A stretch of 64,000 nt of DNA from UBA7672 sp040398425 (GCA_040398425.1 JBBATZ010000006.1:31320-95319), one strand, 5' to 3'; shown: positions 25,599 through 35,158, counted from the stretch's first letter. A program made the numbers and translations. The notes: generated by a model from the sequence alone, not told the origin.

Positions 25599-26624
25599 TC
25601 AGAGCGGCGGCGTCCAGAGAACATCTGCAATCCGGCGCGCACCCGTCGCCAGCATCACCAGACGGTCAAAACCCAGCGCCACTCCGCTCGCTTCGGGCAT
25701 GTGAGCCAGCGCCGCGAGGAAGTCCTCGTCGAGCGGATAGCGCTCGCCATAGGTCGCTTGCTTGACGTCCATCTCCGCCTCGAAGCGGCGGCGCTGTTCG
25801 GCGGGATCGGTGAGTTCACCAAAGCCATTCGCGAGCTCGACACCGCAAGCATAGAGCTCGAACCGTTCTGCAAAGCGTGGGTCTCGCCCCAGCGGCCGAG
25901 CCAGCGCAGCTTCCTCAGCCGGATACTCGCACAGCACCGTAAGGCAGCCCTGCCCCAGCTTAGGCTCCACATGCCTGACGAGAACGGCGCTGAAGATGTC
26001 CGACCAGCTATCACTCTCCCCAACGCGTACACCGGCCGACCTTGCCGCCGCCGCCATCCCATCCCGATCGCCCAGCACAGCTTCAAGATCGATCCTGGCG
26101 TGCCGCGCAAATGCATCCACGAGCGTCAGCCGCTCCGGTTCAGCCTCCGCATCGCAGACGCCTTCGCGCCAGCTCAACTTGCCTTGCCCCGCCTCTCGCG
26201 CCGCGAGCCGGCATATCTCGACGCAGTCCGCTATCACGGCTTCGTATGGCTCACCCGCCCGATACCATTCCAGCATGGTGAATTCCGGTGCGTGAAGCGG
26301 ACCCGCCTCGCGGTTCCGATAGACACGGGCATAGTCGAAGATCTTCGTCTCGCCGGCCGCCAACAGTTTCTTGGCCGCGAATTCCGGCGAAGTATGAAGG
26401 TAAACGGCTCGCCCCTCGCCCGCCTCATTCAGTCGCGACGTGGCAAATGCGTGCAGGTGGGCCTCGTTTCCGGGCGAGACCTGCAGCGCGCCGGATTCGA
26501 CTTCGGTAAAGCCGTTTCGCCCGAACCAGGACCGCGTCGCATCCCGGATGCGCCCCCGCGCCATCAGGAATGGGCGACGGTCGGCGTGGGATTCCTTGTT
26601 CCACCAGGGGGTTGGGCCGCTCAC
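25599..26624 (-). CDS. epmA: Elongation factor P--(R)-beta-lysine ligase
   Basis: Class II lysyl-tRNA synthetase paralogue (GenX/PoxA/YjeA) that activates (R)-beta-lysine and attaches it to a lysine of EF-P. The 341-residue protein lacks the anticodon-binding domain of LysRS and consists of the catalytic core: motif 2 (VYRNREAGPLHAPEFTMLEWY in outline) near 102-125 and motif 3 (GVALGFDRLVML) near the end. The start is GTG at 26624 with GGAG upstream. Divergent from efp, with a shared 131-base promoter region. Confidence 0.95.
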   Translation of the reverse strand: MSGPTPWWNKESHADRRPFLMARGRIRDATRSWFGRNGFTEVESGALQVSPGNEAHLHAFATSRLNEAGEGRAVYLHTSPEFAAKKLLAAGETKIFDYARVYRNREAGPLHAPEFTMLEWYRAGEPYEAVIADCVEICRLAAREAGQGKLSWREGVCDAEAEPERLTLVDAFARHARIDLEAVLGDRDGMAAAARSAGVRVGESDSWSDIFSAVLVRHVEPKLGQGCLTVLCEYPAEEAALARPLGRDPRFAERFELYACGVELANGFGELTDPAEQRRRFEAEMDVKQATYGERYPLDEDFLAALAHMPEASGVALGFDRLVMLATGARRIADVLWTPPL

Positions 26625-26755
26625 GCGAGTCTCCGGATGGCTAACAAAGCCGGGCTTGGCCGCAGGGACGGGGCATTGTATGACCGCGCCGCTTCAACAG
26701 GTTCCAGTCGGCCGAGCCATACTCTGGCAACGGCCCAAATACAAAGGCGTATCCC

Positions 26756-27328
26756 GTGGTCAAAGTCATCGCCAGCGACGTTCGCAAGGGCAACGTTCTC
26801 GAGCAGGAGGACGGCCAGCTCTACACCGTCCTCAAGGCCGAAACCTATCGCCCGGGCAAGGGCACGCCGACCGCCACGATCGACATGCGCCGGATCTCTG
26901 ACGGCGTGAAAGTGGTCGAGACCTTCAAGACCACGGACCAGCTGAACCTGGCGTTCGTCGAGGAAGTGAAACACCAGTTCCTGTTCAAGGACGGCGAACT
27001 CTACGTCTTCATGAACCCGACCAGCTATGAGCAGGTGATGGTGCCAGCCGCCATGCTGGGCGACGACGCCTCCTATCTCGGCGAAAACATGGACTGCGAC
27101 CTGCTGATGTTCGACGGCCGCCCGGTGGCGATCAAGCTGCCCCAGCGCGTCACGCTCGAGATTGTCGAGACGGAACCGGTCGTGAAAGGCCAGACGGCGT
27201 CGGGCTCCTACAAGCCGGCCAAGATGTCGAACGGCATCCGCGTCATGGTGCCCCCGCACATCGGCACGGGCACCCGCATCATCGTCAACACCGAAGACGG
27301 CGCTTACGTGGAACGCGCGAAGGACTAG
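26756..27328 (+). CDS. efp: Elongation factor P
   Basis: Translation factor that relieves ribosomes stalled at polyproline stretches by binding between the P and E sites. The 190-residue protein has the KOW-like N-domain and two OB domains. The loop YRPGKGTP places the modifiable lysine at K35, and this lysine type (rather than arginine or the short-loop form) fits the EpmA/EpmB pathway encoded next door. The start is GTG at 26756 (MVKVIASDV) with AAAGG upstream. It ends four bases from the convergent KefB-type gene. Confidence 0.98.
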   Translation: MVKVIASDVRKGNVLEQEDGQLYTVLKAETYRPGKGTPTATIDMRRISDGVKVVETFKTTDQLNLAFVEEVKHQFLFKDGELYVFMNPTSYEQVMVPAAMLGDDASYLGENMDCDLLMFDGRPVAIKLPQRVTLEIVETEPVVKGQTASGSYKPAKMSNGIRVMVPPHIGTGTRIIVNTEDGAYVERAKD

Positions 27329-27332
27329 GCAG

Positions 27333-29177
27333 TCAGGCCTCTTCCTTGTCCTCGATAGCGTCGGCCGCCTCCTTGTTGAGCCCCCTGCTTTCGCGGCGCG
27401 GCACGACGAGGGGCGCTGGCTGCGTCGTTGCGGTATTGCCGCGCATGAGTGTGAGCCCAGCTCGCAGTCCGCTGGCAAGCTGCAGCTCCAGGCGTTGCTC
27501 GTCGCGGCGGCGGACGTCGAGCATGATCTCGTCGGCCTCTTCCTTAGCAACGCCTAGTTCGGTGATCACCTTGCGGCCGAACACCAGGGCGGACTCAAGC
27601 GTCTCGCGAAGCTGATACTCGACGCCTGCATTGATGAGGCGCAGCGCGTGGCCGCGATCGAAGGCACGAACAAATAGCTTAGCGTGCGGAAACTCGGACT
27701 TGCAGAGTTCGACGATCTTGTCCGCCACTTCCGCCTTCTCGACGCAGACCAGAATGGCTTCGGCATGCGTGGCGCCTGATGCGCGCAGCACGTCGAGGCG
27801 GGTGCCGTCGCCGTAATAGATCTTGAAACCGAACGTGGCGGCGGCCCGGATCATCTCGACGTCGATCTCGATGATCGAAACATCTATCCCTTTGGCCAGT
27901 AGGGGCTGCGAGACAACCTGCGCGAACCGGCCAAAGCCCACGAACAGCACGCGCCCATGCAGGTCTGACGCTTCTTCGATGCCGTCCATGGACGCTTTCT
28001 CGGGCGGTGTCAGGCGCTCGACCGCCATCACCAGCAGCGGCGTCAGCGCCATGGAGAGGATCACGATGGCCGTCATCCCGGCGGCGGTTTCGGTATTCAT
28101 GATGCCGGCCGAAAGCGCAGTGGCGTAGAGCACAAAGGCGAATTCACCCCCCTGCGCGAACATGGAGGCGCGGTGGATCGCCTCGCGGTTTTTCGCGCCG
28201 AACAGCCGGGCGACGACGTAGATTCCAATGAACTTCACGACGATGAAGGCAACAACGCCGCCGGCAATGATCTGCCAGTTCTCGACGACCACATTGAGAT
28301 CAAGCGACATGCCGACGCCAAGGAAGAACAGGCCGAGCAGCAGGCCACGGAAAGGCTCGACGTCAGCTTCCAGCTGATGGCGGAATGTGGACTCGGACAG
28401 CAACACGCCGGCAAGGAAGGCGCCCATCGCCATCGACAAGCCGCCCCACTGCATGAACAGCGCGGAGCCCAGGACGACCATCAAGGCGGCCGCCGTCATC
28501 ACTTCGCGTGCGCCGGACCAGGCGAGGAACGCGAACAGCGGGTTCATCAGGTAACGACCCGCGACGAATACGAGCGCGACGCCGCCAACGGCGAGCGCAA
28601 CCGTCTGCCAGAGCGGAGCGGCAGGACCGTGTTCGGCCGCTCCCGGCAAAACGGAAGCGAGGATGGCGACGAGCGCCAGCAACGGAATGATTGCGAGATC
28701 TTCAAACAGGAGGATGGCGACGGAGCGCTGTCCGGAGGCGGCGGAGACTTCGCCGCGATCTTCCATCATCTTCATGATGACAGCGGTGGACGATAGCACA
28801 AAGCCGAATGCGCCGATGACAGCGGCAGGAATCGGCAAGCCAAAGGCGATTCCGACGCCCGACAGCAGCGAGCCGCAGGCCAGCACCTGCGCAAGCCCCA
28901 GCCCGAAAATGTCACGTCGCATGGCCCATAGCTTGGCCGGACGCATTTCGAGGCCGATCAGGAAGAGGAACATCACGACGCCGAACTCGGCGATGTGAAG
29001 CACGGCCTGCGGGTCGTTGAACAGTTTCAACGCGAACGGACCAACCAGTACGCCGGCGGTCAGGTAGCCCAGCACGGCCCCAAGCCCGAGCAGCCGGAAA
29101 AGCGGCACCGCGATAACGCCGGCCGCCAGCAAGGCGACGGCAAGGCCTAGATCGGTTCCGCCCGTCGCGTGTTCCAT
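27333..29177 (-). CDS. KefB/KefC-type monovalent cation:proton antiporter
   Basis: 614 residues of the CPA2 family. The N-terminal part (about 1-390) has 12-13 membrane helices including family blocks FLIGLEMRP and GAFLAGVLLSES. It is followed by a cytosolic RCK-N domain with the nucleotide fold VGFGRFAQVV and TrkA-like residues, then a charged C-terminal tail. Such systems export K+ in exchange for H+, often under glutathione adduct control. The start ATG at 29177 is preferred over the GTG four codons earlier because GGGGACA sits just upstream of it. Ion specificity is inferred. Confidence 0.92.
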   Translation of the reverse strand: MEHATGGTDLGLAVALLAAGVIAVPLFRLLGLGAVLGYLTAGVLVGPFALKLFNDPQAVLHIAEFGVVMFLFLIGLEMRPAKLWAMRRDIFGLGLAQVLACGSLLSGVGIAFGLPIPAAVIGAFGFVLSSTAVIMKMMEDRGEVSAASGQRSVAILLFEDLAIIPLLALVAILASVLPGAAEHGPAAPLWQTVALAVGGVALVFVAGRYLMNPLFAFLAWSGAREVMTAAALMVVLGSALFMQWGGLSMAMGAFLAGVLLSESTFRHQLEADVEPFRGLLLGLFFLGVGMSLDLNVVVENWQIIAGGVVAFIVVKFIGIYVVARLFGAKNREAIHRASMFAQGGEFAFVLYATALSAGIMNTETAAGMTAIVILSMALTPLLVMAVERLTPPEKASMDGIEEASDLHGRVLFVGFGRFAQVVSQPLLAKGIDVSIIEIDVEMIRAAATFGFKIYYGDGTRLDVLRASGATHAEAILVCVEKAEVADKIVELCKSEFPHAKLFVRAFDRGHALRLINAGVEYQLRETLESALVFGRKVITELGVAKEEADEIMLDVRRRDEQRLELQLASGLRAGLTLMRGNTATTQPAPLVVPRRESRGLNKEAADAIEDKEEA

Positions 29178-29271
29178 GCCTGTCCCCACGTTCCAGTCTG
29201 CGATGTGTGCGCCCGTACGCGATACATCAAGACAGCCACAAGCAGCAGCGTCTTGAAATAGGCGCGCCGGG

Positions 29272-29613
29272 CTATTTCAGACGCTTCTCGAACTCGGCGA
29301 GATAAGCTTCCGCGTCGGCGGCGAGTTGCTTCTCCATCTTGCGAAACAGGGCGAGTACATCCTTGCCCAAAGTTGTGAGGACAGCGCCGCCACCCTTTTT
29401 TCCGCCGGCAGTCGATTCGACCAGCGGTTTGCGGAACGACTGGTTCATGGCGTCGACCAGTTGCCAGGCGCGCGAATAGCTCATGTCCATGGCCTTCGCG
29501 GCCTTCGAGATGGAGCCGGCGGCAGCGATGTTTTCCAGGAGGTCAGCCTTGCCCGGGCCGAATGCACGCTCGCTCTTCGCCATAACTCGCGTGGTGATGC
29601 GGATCGTCGCCAT
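29272..29613 (-). CDS. ModE-like winged-helix transcriptional regulator
   Basis: 113 residues of the ModE N-terminal (LysR-like) HTH type. The helix-turn-helix region GSISKAAKAMDMSYSRAWQLVDAMN lies near 33-57 (shown in parts), followed by the wing GGKKGGGAVLT. There is no C-terminal molbindin domain, so it cannot sense molybdate like full ModE; single-domain forms are common. AGGGAG before the ATG at 29613 decides the start; the open frame upstream is ignored. It overlaps nothing and lies just downstream of the aminotransferase gene, so its target may be local. Confidence 0.88.
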   Translation of the reverse strand: MATIRITTRVMAKSERAFGPGKADLLENIAAAGSISKAAKAMDMSYSRAWQLVDAMNQSFRKPLVESTAGGKKGGGAVLTTLGKDVLALFRKMEKQLAADAEAYLAEFEKRLK

Positions 29614-29675
29614 GCCCTGCTCCCTGTCGGGCGCTATCGAAGCAACACGCGCGCGAAGCGCAAGCGTTTTCTGAC

Positions 29676-30833
29676 TCAAGCCAGCAGGCGACGGGCCTTT
29701 GCAAGCCCATCAACGCCCTTGTCGAGTGTGGCGTCCGATTTGGCAAAGCACAGGCGAACAAGCGCGGATTCCGGAGGTCTGTTGTAAAAGGCCGAAAACG
29801 GGATGGTCGCGACGCCGCATTGCTTCACCGCCCGGACCGCAAAGTCAGTATCAGTCAGCGCGATGCCGGAAGCGGAGAGGTCCACGCCCATGAAATAGGT
29901 ACCCACCGATTGCAGGGTAACAAATCCCTCCTGCTGCAGGGCCGCCGCGAGGCGATCACGTGCGCGGACGAGCTTTGTGCGCATCTCGTCAAAATGGGCG
30001 GCGGGCTTGGCGAGGCCGTAGGCGACCGCCTCCTGCAGCATGGGCGGCGTTGTGAAGGTGAGGAACTGGTGCGCCTTCTCGAACGCCTGGGTAAGCGGCG
30101 GCGCCGCGCAAGCAAAGCCGACCTTCCAGCCAGTCATCGAGAAAATCTTGCCCGCCGACCCGATCTTGATGGTGCGGTCGCGCATGCCCGGGATGGCCAG
30201 CATGGAGATGTGCCGGGCACCGTCGAAAACGCAATGCTCCCAGACCTCATCCGAAATGGCGATGCAATCATGCTTGATGCATTGAACAGAAATGAGCGCG
30301 AGGTCTTCGGCGCCAATCAAGCTGGCGGAGGGATTGAGCGGCGTGTTCAAGACAACCGCGCGGGTCTTGTCGGTAAACGCAGCCGCCAGTTCCGCCGGAT
30401 CAACGCGCCAGTCCGGCGGGCGCAGGCGGACAAAACGTGCCGTCGCCCCCGCCCGCCGTAGCATCGGCAGGTAGCTGTCGTACATTGGCTCGAACAGCAC
30501 GACTTCATCGCCGGGAGACAGGACGGCCAACAGCGCTGCAGCAAGCGCTTCGGTGGCGCCCGAGGTGATCGTGACCTCGGTCTTCCAGTCGAGGCTGACG
30601 CCCTGCAGCCGGGCATAGTGGTCGGCCACTGCTTCGCGCAGATGTGGCAGCCCACGCATCGGCGGATACTGGTTCGGGCCGCGCATCACGGCATCGGCGG
30701 CGCGCTGGCGGACATCTTCCGGCCCGTCCCACTCCGGGAAGCCTTGCCCGAGGTTGACCGCTCCGGTCTCGCGCGCGAGCCCCGACATCACGTCGAAGAT
30801 CGTGTCCGGGAGCGAGGCGTAGATCGGATTCAT
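29676..30833 (-). CDS. Class I/II PLP-dependent aminotransferase
   Basis: 385 residues of aminotransferase subgroup I. The PLP lysine is K229 in SAGKIFSMTGWK, with the pyridine-binding aspartate D195 (ISDEVWEH), NTPLNPS, and the tail arginine (RLCFAK). The start NLGQGFPEWDGP resembles kynurenine/glutamine transaminase K and methionine aminotransferase YbdL. It overlaps the nitrilase-family amidase gene by four bases; paired glutamine transaminase and omega-amidase activities would recycle keto acids from glutamine. That pathway is an inference from the pairing. Confidence 0.93.
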   Translation of the reverse strand: MNPIYASLPDTIFDVMSGLARETGAVNLGQGFPEWDGPEDVRQRAADAVMRGPNQYPPMRGLPHLREAVADHYARLQGVSLDWKTEVTITSGATEALAAALLAVLSPGDEVVLFEPMYDSYLPMLRRAGATARFVRLRPPDWRVDPAELAAAFTDKTRAVVLNTPLNPSASLIGAEDLALISVQCIKHDCIAISDEVWEHCVFDGARHISMLAIPGMRDRTIKIGSAGKIFSMTGWKVGFACAAPPLTQAFEKAHQFLTFTTPPMLQEAVAYGLAKPAAHFDEMRTKLVRARDRLAAALQQEGFVTLQSVGTYFMGVDLSASGIALTDTDFAVRAVKQCGVATIPFSAFYNRPPESALVRLCFAKSDATLDKGVDGLAKARRLLA

Positions 30834-31657
30834 GTGCCGGGCTGCGTGAAGGGACGCACATGGCGCAAGGACGGAATCTTGCCACGCACCGCATCCACCA
30901 TCGCAAGATCAAGCGTCGCCGAGATCACGCCGGGCTCCGTGCCGCCCTCGGCGAGGATTCCTCCCCACGGATCGATGATCAGGGAATGGCCGTACGTCTC
31001 GCGCCCGTCCTGATGCTTGCCACCTTGCGCGGGCGCGATGATGTAACACCCCGTCTCGATGGCCCGCGCTCGAAGCAGGATATGCCAGTGGGCCTCTCCG
31101 GTGATCTTCGTGAAGGCTGCAGGGACGGCGATTACCTTGGCGCCCGCGATCGCAAGCTGCCGGAACAGGTCCGGAAACCGCACATCATAGCAGACCGTCA
31201 GGCCGAGGCGACCGACGGGGAGATCGGCGACGATGGCGGAGGCGCCGGCGGCGTAGCTGTCTGACTCGCGATAGACGTTGGTGGCGTTGAGCTGCACGTC
31301 AAACATGTGGATCTTGTTGTACGTCACGACGACGGTGCCGTCGGGGCCAATCAGGAAGCTACGATTGGCGCATTTTTCCTGCTCGGCCCGGATCGCAAGG
31401 GAGCCGATCAGCAGGGTGACGCCCAATTCCTTCGCCAGCGACCGGAAAGCAGCCAGCCCCGGATCCGCCGCCTCCGTCGTGGACTTCTCCCAAGCCGCCC
31501 CCGGCGTCCGGTCCAGCAACGTCGTCATTTCCGGTGTCGCGATAAGTTCGGCGCCAGTTGCGGCAGCCTCGCGGATCATGGAACTCGCCGCCGCGATGTT
31601 CTCAGCTACGTCGGTTCCGCTCCGCATCTGGACACAGGCGACCCTGATCTGGGACAT
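30830..31657 (-). CDS. Nitrilase-superfamily amidase (Nit1/Nit2-like)
   Basis: 275 residues with the complete nitrilase triad: E43 (ATPEMT), K115 (YNKIHMFD) and C156 (LTVCYDVRFPDLFR). The sequence around KIHMFDV and the active-site cysteine fits the branch of omega-amidase (Nit2) and deaminated-glutathione amidase (Nit1). The start at 31657 is chosen because GGGAGTCGTC precedes it; ten more codons upstream are open but lack an RBS. Its four-base overlap with the aminotransferase gene suggests linked function. Confidence 0.92.
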   Translation of the reverse strand: MSQIRVACVQMRSGTDVAENIAAASSMIREAAATGAELIATPEMTTLLDRTPGAAWEKSTTEAADPGLAAFRSLAKELGVTLLIGSLAIRAEQEKCANRSFLIGPDGTVVVTYNKIHMFDVQLNATNVYRESDSYAAGASAIVADLPVGRLGLTVCYDVRFPDLFRQLAIAGAKVIAVPAAFTKITGEAHWHILLRARAIETGCYIIAPAQGGKHQDGRETYGHSLIIDPWGGILAEGGTEPGVISATLDLAMVDAVRGKIPSLRHVRPFTQPGT

Positions 31658-31888
31658 GACGACTCCCTTGATGGTTGAGCTCTTCATAAACCAACAGAGA
31701 CGGGCATGTCGCCCTATCTGTCTGCAGCTATGTGTGAGGTGTGGTTAATCGTTGCCAGTCGCGCAAAAGGGGATCGCGGCTTGCCCCGCTCTCGCGATGG
31801 TACACGGATTGCTATGGTTATTGGAAATTGGCGCCGCCGCGATACTTCGTGACGGCAGGCGCAGGCCAGAACCGCGGAACCGGACCCG

Positions 31889-33166
31889 ATGAACTCCAGC
31901 GCTGACGGCGCATCGATGAAAGCGGCGGGCTATTCGCCCGCTACTTCGTCCTATGCGCCGCAAGGTTCGCTGTTGCGTTTCACAGCCCCCCTCGACGTGA
32001 TCATGCTATTCACGTGGGTTTTCTCGACTGTGCTGCTGTTCGGCTGGTCCCAGTCGCTGCGCTACATCGCGGCAGCGTACTTCCTTGGCGCGCTGGTTCT
32101 GTTCGCGCGGCAGACTTTGCCGACTACCCTGCGCGCCTGGCCGACGCTGATCATTCCGCTCTTCTGCATCGTCTCGGCCCTGTGGGCGCCGTCTGCGCCG
32201 GATGCAATTCGTAAGGGCATGCTGTTCGCGCTCGGCTCCATCGTATCGATCTATGCCGCCAGCCGCGTTTCGGGCCGCAACATCCTGCTTGTATTCATGG
32301 CGGTCGAGACGATCGCCGCGATCATGTCGGCCCTGAAGCCGACGATCATTGGCGGCGCATGGACCGGCATTTTCGGCCAGAAAAACTTCCTGGCCATCAA
32401 CATGTTCATTCTCTACATCGCAGCGCTCGGCATCATGCTCGACAAGAGCGCCAATCGCTGGTTCCGGTTCTGGGCGCTAGGCGTTGCGCCGCTGGCATTC
32501 TTCATCATGTTGATGACCAAGTCAGCGACAACGACTGTCATGCTCATTGGCGCAACGGGCGCAATGCTTGGCCACGCCTTCCTGTGGCGGCCCGCGGCCA
32601 GGATCCAGCACCTGCGTCTGCTGATTGTTCTGGGCGCGACCGTAGCGCTGCTTGTGGCCATGCTGATGCTGTTCGGCTTTATGAACTTCGACGCTGGCAA
32701 TTCCGTACTAAGCGCGCTCGGCAAGGACTCGACGTTGACCGGACGCACCTATCTCTGGGCGACGGCCGAGCGGACAATGGCTGAACACCCCATGCTCGGC
32801 GTCGGCGCAGACGGCTTCTGGCGATCCGAATACGGGCTCGCGAACTCGATCACGCGGTACTTTGACTACGAGACCTATGTGAAGTTCAGCTTCCATAACT
32901 CGTATCTCGAGAATGGCGTGGCGTTTGGGTATCCGGGCTACTGGGCGACCGTATTCATTGCGGCCTGGGCGATCTGGCGGCCGGGCGTCACCTGGCTGAA
33001 GAATCAAACGGCGATCAACGCGGCCTTTCTGATCCTCGCCATCATGGTCATTATCCGGACCACGACAGAGATCGATCTCGCGCTGGAATTCACAGCAACC
33101 TGCACCCTGTTGTTTGCGGGCGCGGCGCGGGTGGACAAGCCTCCGCTGGGAGCGCGACAGCCGTGA
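31889..33166 (+). CDS. O-antigen ligase/polymerase-like membrane protein
   Basis: 425 residues with about 11 membrane helices and a large periplasmic loop near 260-340. The loop carries the family signature: TGRTYLW (near 282), HPMLGVGADGFW (near 300) and the His-Asn pair HNSYLE (near 341). Such Wzy_C-type proteins join sugar chains to lipid A-core or polymerise repeat units. The start at 31889 could instead be the ATG ten codons later. Its last bases overlap the start of the GT2 gene (GTGA), so both are translated together. Confidence 0.9.
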   Translation: MNSSADGASMKAAGYSPATSSYAPQGSLLRFTAPLDVIMLFTWVFSTVLLFGWSQSLRYIAAAYFLGALVLFARQTLPTTLRAWPTLIIPLFCIVSALWAPSAPDAIRKGMLFALGSIVSIYAASRVSGRNILLVFMAVETIAAIMSALKPTIIGGAWTGIFGQKNFLAINMFILYIAALGIMLDKSANRWFRFWALGVAPLAFFIMLMTKSATTTVMLIGATGAMLGHAFLWRPAARIQHLRLLIVLGATVALLVAMLMLFGFMNFDAGNSVLSALGKDSTLTGRTYLWATAERTMAEHPMLGVGADGFWRSEYGLANSITRYFDYETYVKFSFHNSYLENGVAFGYPGYWATVFIAAWAIWRPGVTWLKNQTAINAAFLILAIMVIIRTTTEIDLALEFTATCTLLFAGAARVDKPPLGARQP

Positions 33167-34128
33167 CAGTCCAGCCCGACGTCAGCGTAGTTGTTGCAGC
33201 CTGGAAAGCCGCATCCTTTGTCGAACACGCGGTGCGATCCGCGCTGGCGTCGACTGGCGTTGCGGTGGAGGTGGTCGTCGTCGATGACGCCTCACCGGAT
33301 GACACATGGGACGTTCTGCAGCGCCTCGCCGCGACGGATTCCCGAATCGTGATCGACCGGCTTACTACCAATGGCGGACCGTCTGCAGCGCGCAACCGCG
33401 CGATCACCTTGGCGAAAGGTCGCTATGTCGCCGTGCTGGATGCAGACGATACGATGTTGCCCGATCGACTGGCGCTGCTCGTCGGCCTGGCAGACAAGCA
33501 GAACGCTGATCTGGTCGTCGACAACATGACCGAGGTCGATGCTGACGGCCTAACGATTGGCACAGGACGCTTCCTCAAGTCGGACATGTTCCAGACACAA
33601 CGGCCAGTCAGCCTGGAAACATGGGTGGCGTTCAACGAGCCGATGAAATCCGGCGACTGCATCGGCTATCTGAAACCTCTGATCCGCAGGGCGACGCTCG
33701 ATAGAATGCGGGTGACGTATGACGCTCTGCTACGCAACAGCGAGGACTATTACCTCGTCGCCGACTTGCTCGCACGTGGTGCGCGCATGACCTACACGCC
33801 GCAAGCTGGCTATCGCTATACGCGCGCTGTCGGCTCGATATCGCATCGCCTGAAGCCAGAGCACACCAAGGCCTGGCTCGATGCCGAGGCCCGGTTTGCT
33901 GATCGCCATTATGCTCACCTTACACCCAGGGAGCATGACGCGCTGGCGCACAGGATGCGCGCGTTGCGCAATGTGGATCAGTTCGTGACGGCGACGGAGA
34001 AGCTGAAGTCAAAGCGCATCGGTGGATTCGTCGGCGTGCTGTTATCGGATGTGGGCGCTGTTGGATTTACGCTATCCACACTCTCAAAGATCGCGGCCGG
34101 CAAGCTGCTGAGGCGACCGGTCGTCTAG
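33163..34128 (+). CDS. Family 2 glycosyltransferase
   Basis: 321 residues. The GT-A fold begins with DVSVVVAAWKA; VVVDDASPDD (38-47) binds the nucleotide and DADD (93-96) is the metal-binding DxD motif. A third acidic motif (NSEDYYLVADLL) is in the catalytic region. It should add one sugar to a surface polysaccharide intermediate on the cytosolic side. GTG start at 33163 overlaps the preceding stop. Its own stop overlaps the stop of the convergent GH16 gene in a shared CTAG. Confidence 0.92.
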   Translation: MTVQPDVSVVVAAWKAASFVEHAVRSALASTGVAVEVVVVDDASPDDTWDVLQRLAATDSRIVIDRLTTNGGPSAARNRAITLAKGRYVAVLDADDTMLPDRLALLVGLADKQNADLVVDNMTEVDADGLTIGTGRFLKSDMFQTQRPVSLETWVAFNEPMKSGDCIGYLKPLIRRATLDRMRVTYDALLRNSEDYYLVADLLARGARMTYTPQAGYRYTRAVGSISHRLKPEHTKAWLDAEARFADRHYAHLTPREHDALAHRMRALRNVDQFVTATEKLKSKRIGGFVGVLLSDVGAVGFTLSTLSKIAAGKLLRRPVV

Positions 34129-34955
34129 GGACTGGCTGGCTGCGTGAAAGCATCACTGCACTGGCGACCCGTCCTGCCCAGCGGGACGTGCGACATGCAG
34201 CGATAGCTGGCGGACGCAGTCTCGACGGTGGGGGAGCCAGTCCATTCGGCGACCTTGCGGTTTCCTGCCCAGATGCTCGCCATCACGCGGCCGGTCGTGG
34301 TCGGAATGCGCAGGTCCGGCCCAGCCACAACACGACGAACCTCGACGCCGTCGACAAACCAGATGATGGCGCTCGGCGACCACTCGAAGGCGTAGAGATG
34401 GTCCGTCGCTGAGGTATCGAACCCGAGGTCGACATCAATCGGGCTGTTGGCGCCGTTGCTGAAGAAATTCAGGTGCGCCTGGCGAGGCGAGCGGCCGAGC
34501 AGTTCGAAATCGATTTCATCATGCGGATCGCCCATGTCCTCACCCGCGTAGATGAAAAACGCGGAGACGACGCCTGGGGCGTTCGATGCCTTCATGACAA
34601 CTTCGTAGCGGCCATATCCGTAGAAACCGGAACGCTGGAATTCGCCACTGGTGTAGTCCGCGACGTCGGTCTTGTTGCGCCGCACACGCAAAGTAAGGCC
34701 ATCGGCGCCGTACACCACATTGTCGGATCGATAGGAAGCGGACATCCAGTCGGCGGCGACATCCCAGTTGGCGCGTACATGCGTTACGTGGTCGAAACCC
34801 TTAGTGAAATCTACCAGGAAGCCGCCGCCAGCGGGTCGGCCCGTGTTGGCCTGCAGAGGCGCGGCGCCGGGCGCTTCCGCGCCGGCCGGCGTCGGCCCGC
34901 CGCTCAGCGCAGCGACGCCGGCTATCAAGGCGGCCAGTAGGAGGCCCCGCCACAT
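34125..34955 (-). CDS. Secreted family 16 glycoside hydrolase
   Basis: 276 residues with a signal peptide (MWRGLLLAALIAGVAALSGG...). The catalytic strand HDEIDFELLG (145-154) has nucleophile E147, D149 and acid/base E151 in the E-x-D-x-E order of GH16. The family cleaves beta-1,3/1,4-glucans and galactans; a bacterial copy beside polysaccharide genes (as ExoK in rhizobia) usually trims the chain length of the cell's own exopolysaccharide. The start is ATG 34955 (ATG with GGCGGGAA upstream), not the GTG eight codons earlier. Confidence 0.93.
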   Translation of the reverse strand: MWRGLLLAALIAGVAALSGGPTPAGAEAPGAAPLQANTGRPAGGGFLVDFTKGFDHVTHVRANWDVAADWMSASYRSDNVVYGADGLTLRVRRNKTDVADYTSGEFQRSGFYGYGRYEVVMKASNAPGVVSAFFIYAGEDMGDPHDEIDFELLGRSPRQAHLNFFSNGANSPIDVDLGFDTSATDHLYAFEWSPSAIIWFVDGVEVRRVVAGPDLRIPTTTGRVMASIWAGNRKVAEWTGSPTVETASASYRCMSHVPLGRTGRQCSDAFTQPASP

Positions 34956-35158
34956 ATTTCCCGCCCGTCCCAACCGCACCGTCCCTGGGTACAGCCTGTT
35001 CCCGCAAACGTGAGATGATGCTCAGTGGGATCGTGCGGCAATCCATTACATCCTGCGCGCGAACAGTCATACTCGGATGGATTGCGCGTCGCGCGGGCAA
35101 CGCTAATGCTCGACGCCATAGGAGTGGGCCCGCCAGAGGCCCCGTCGGGAGGAGATCG

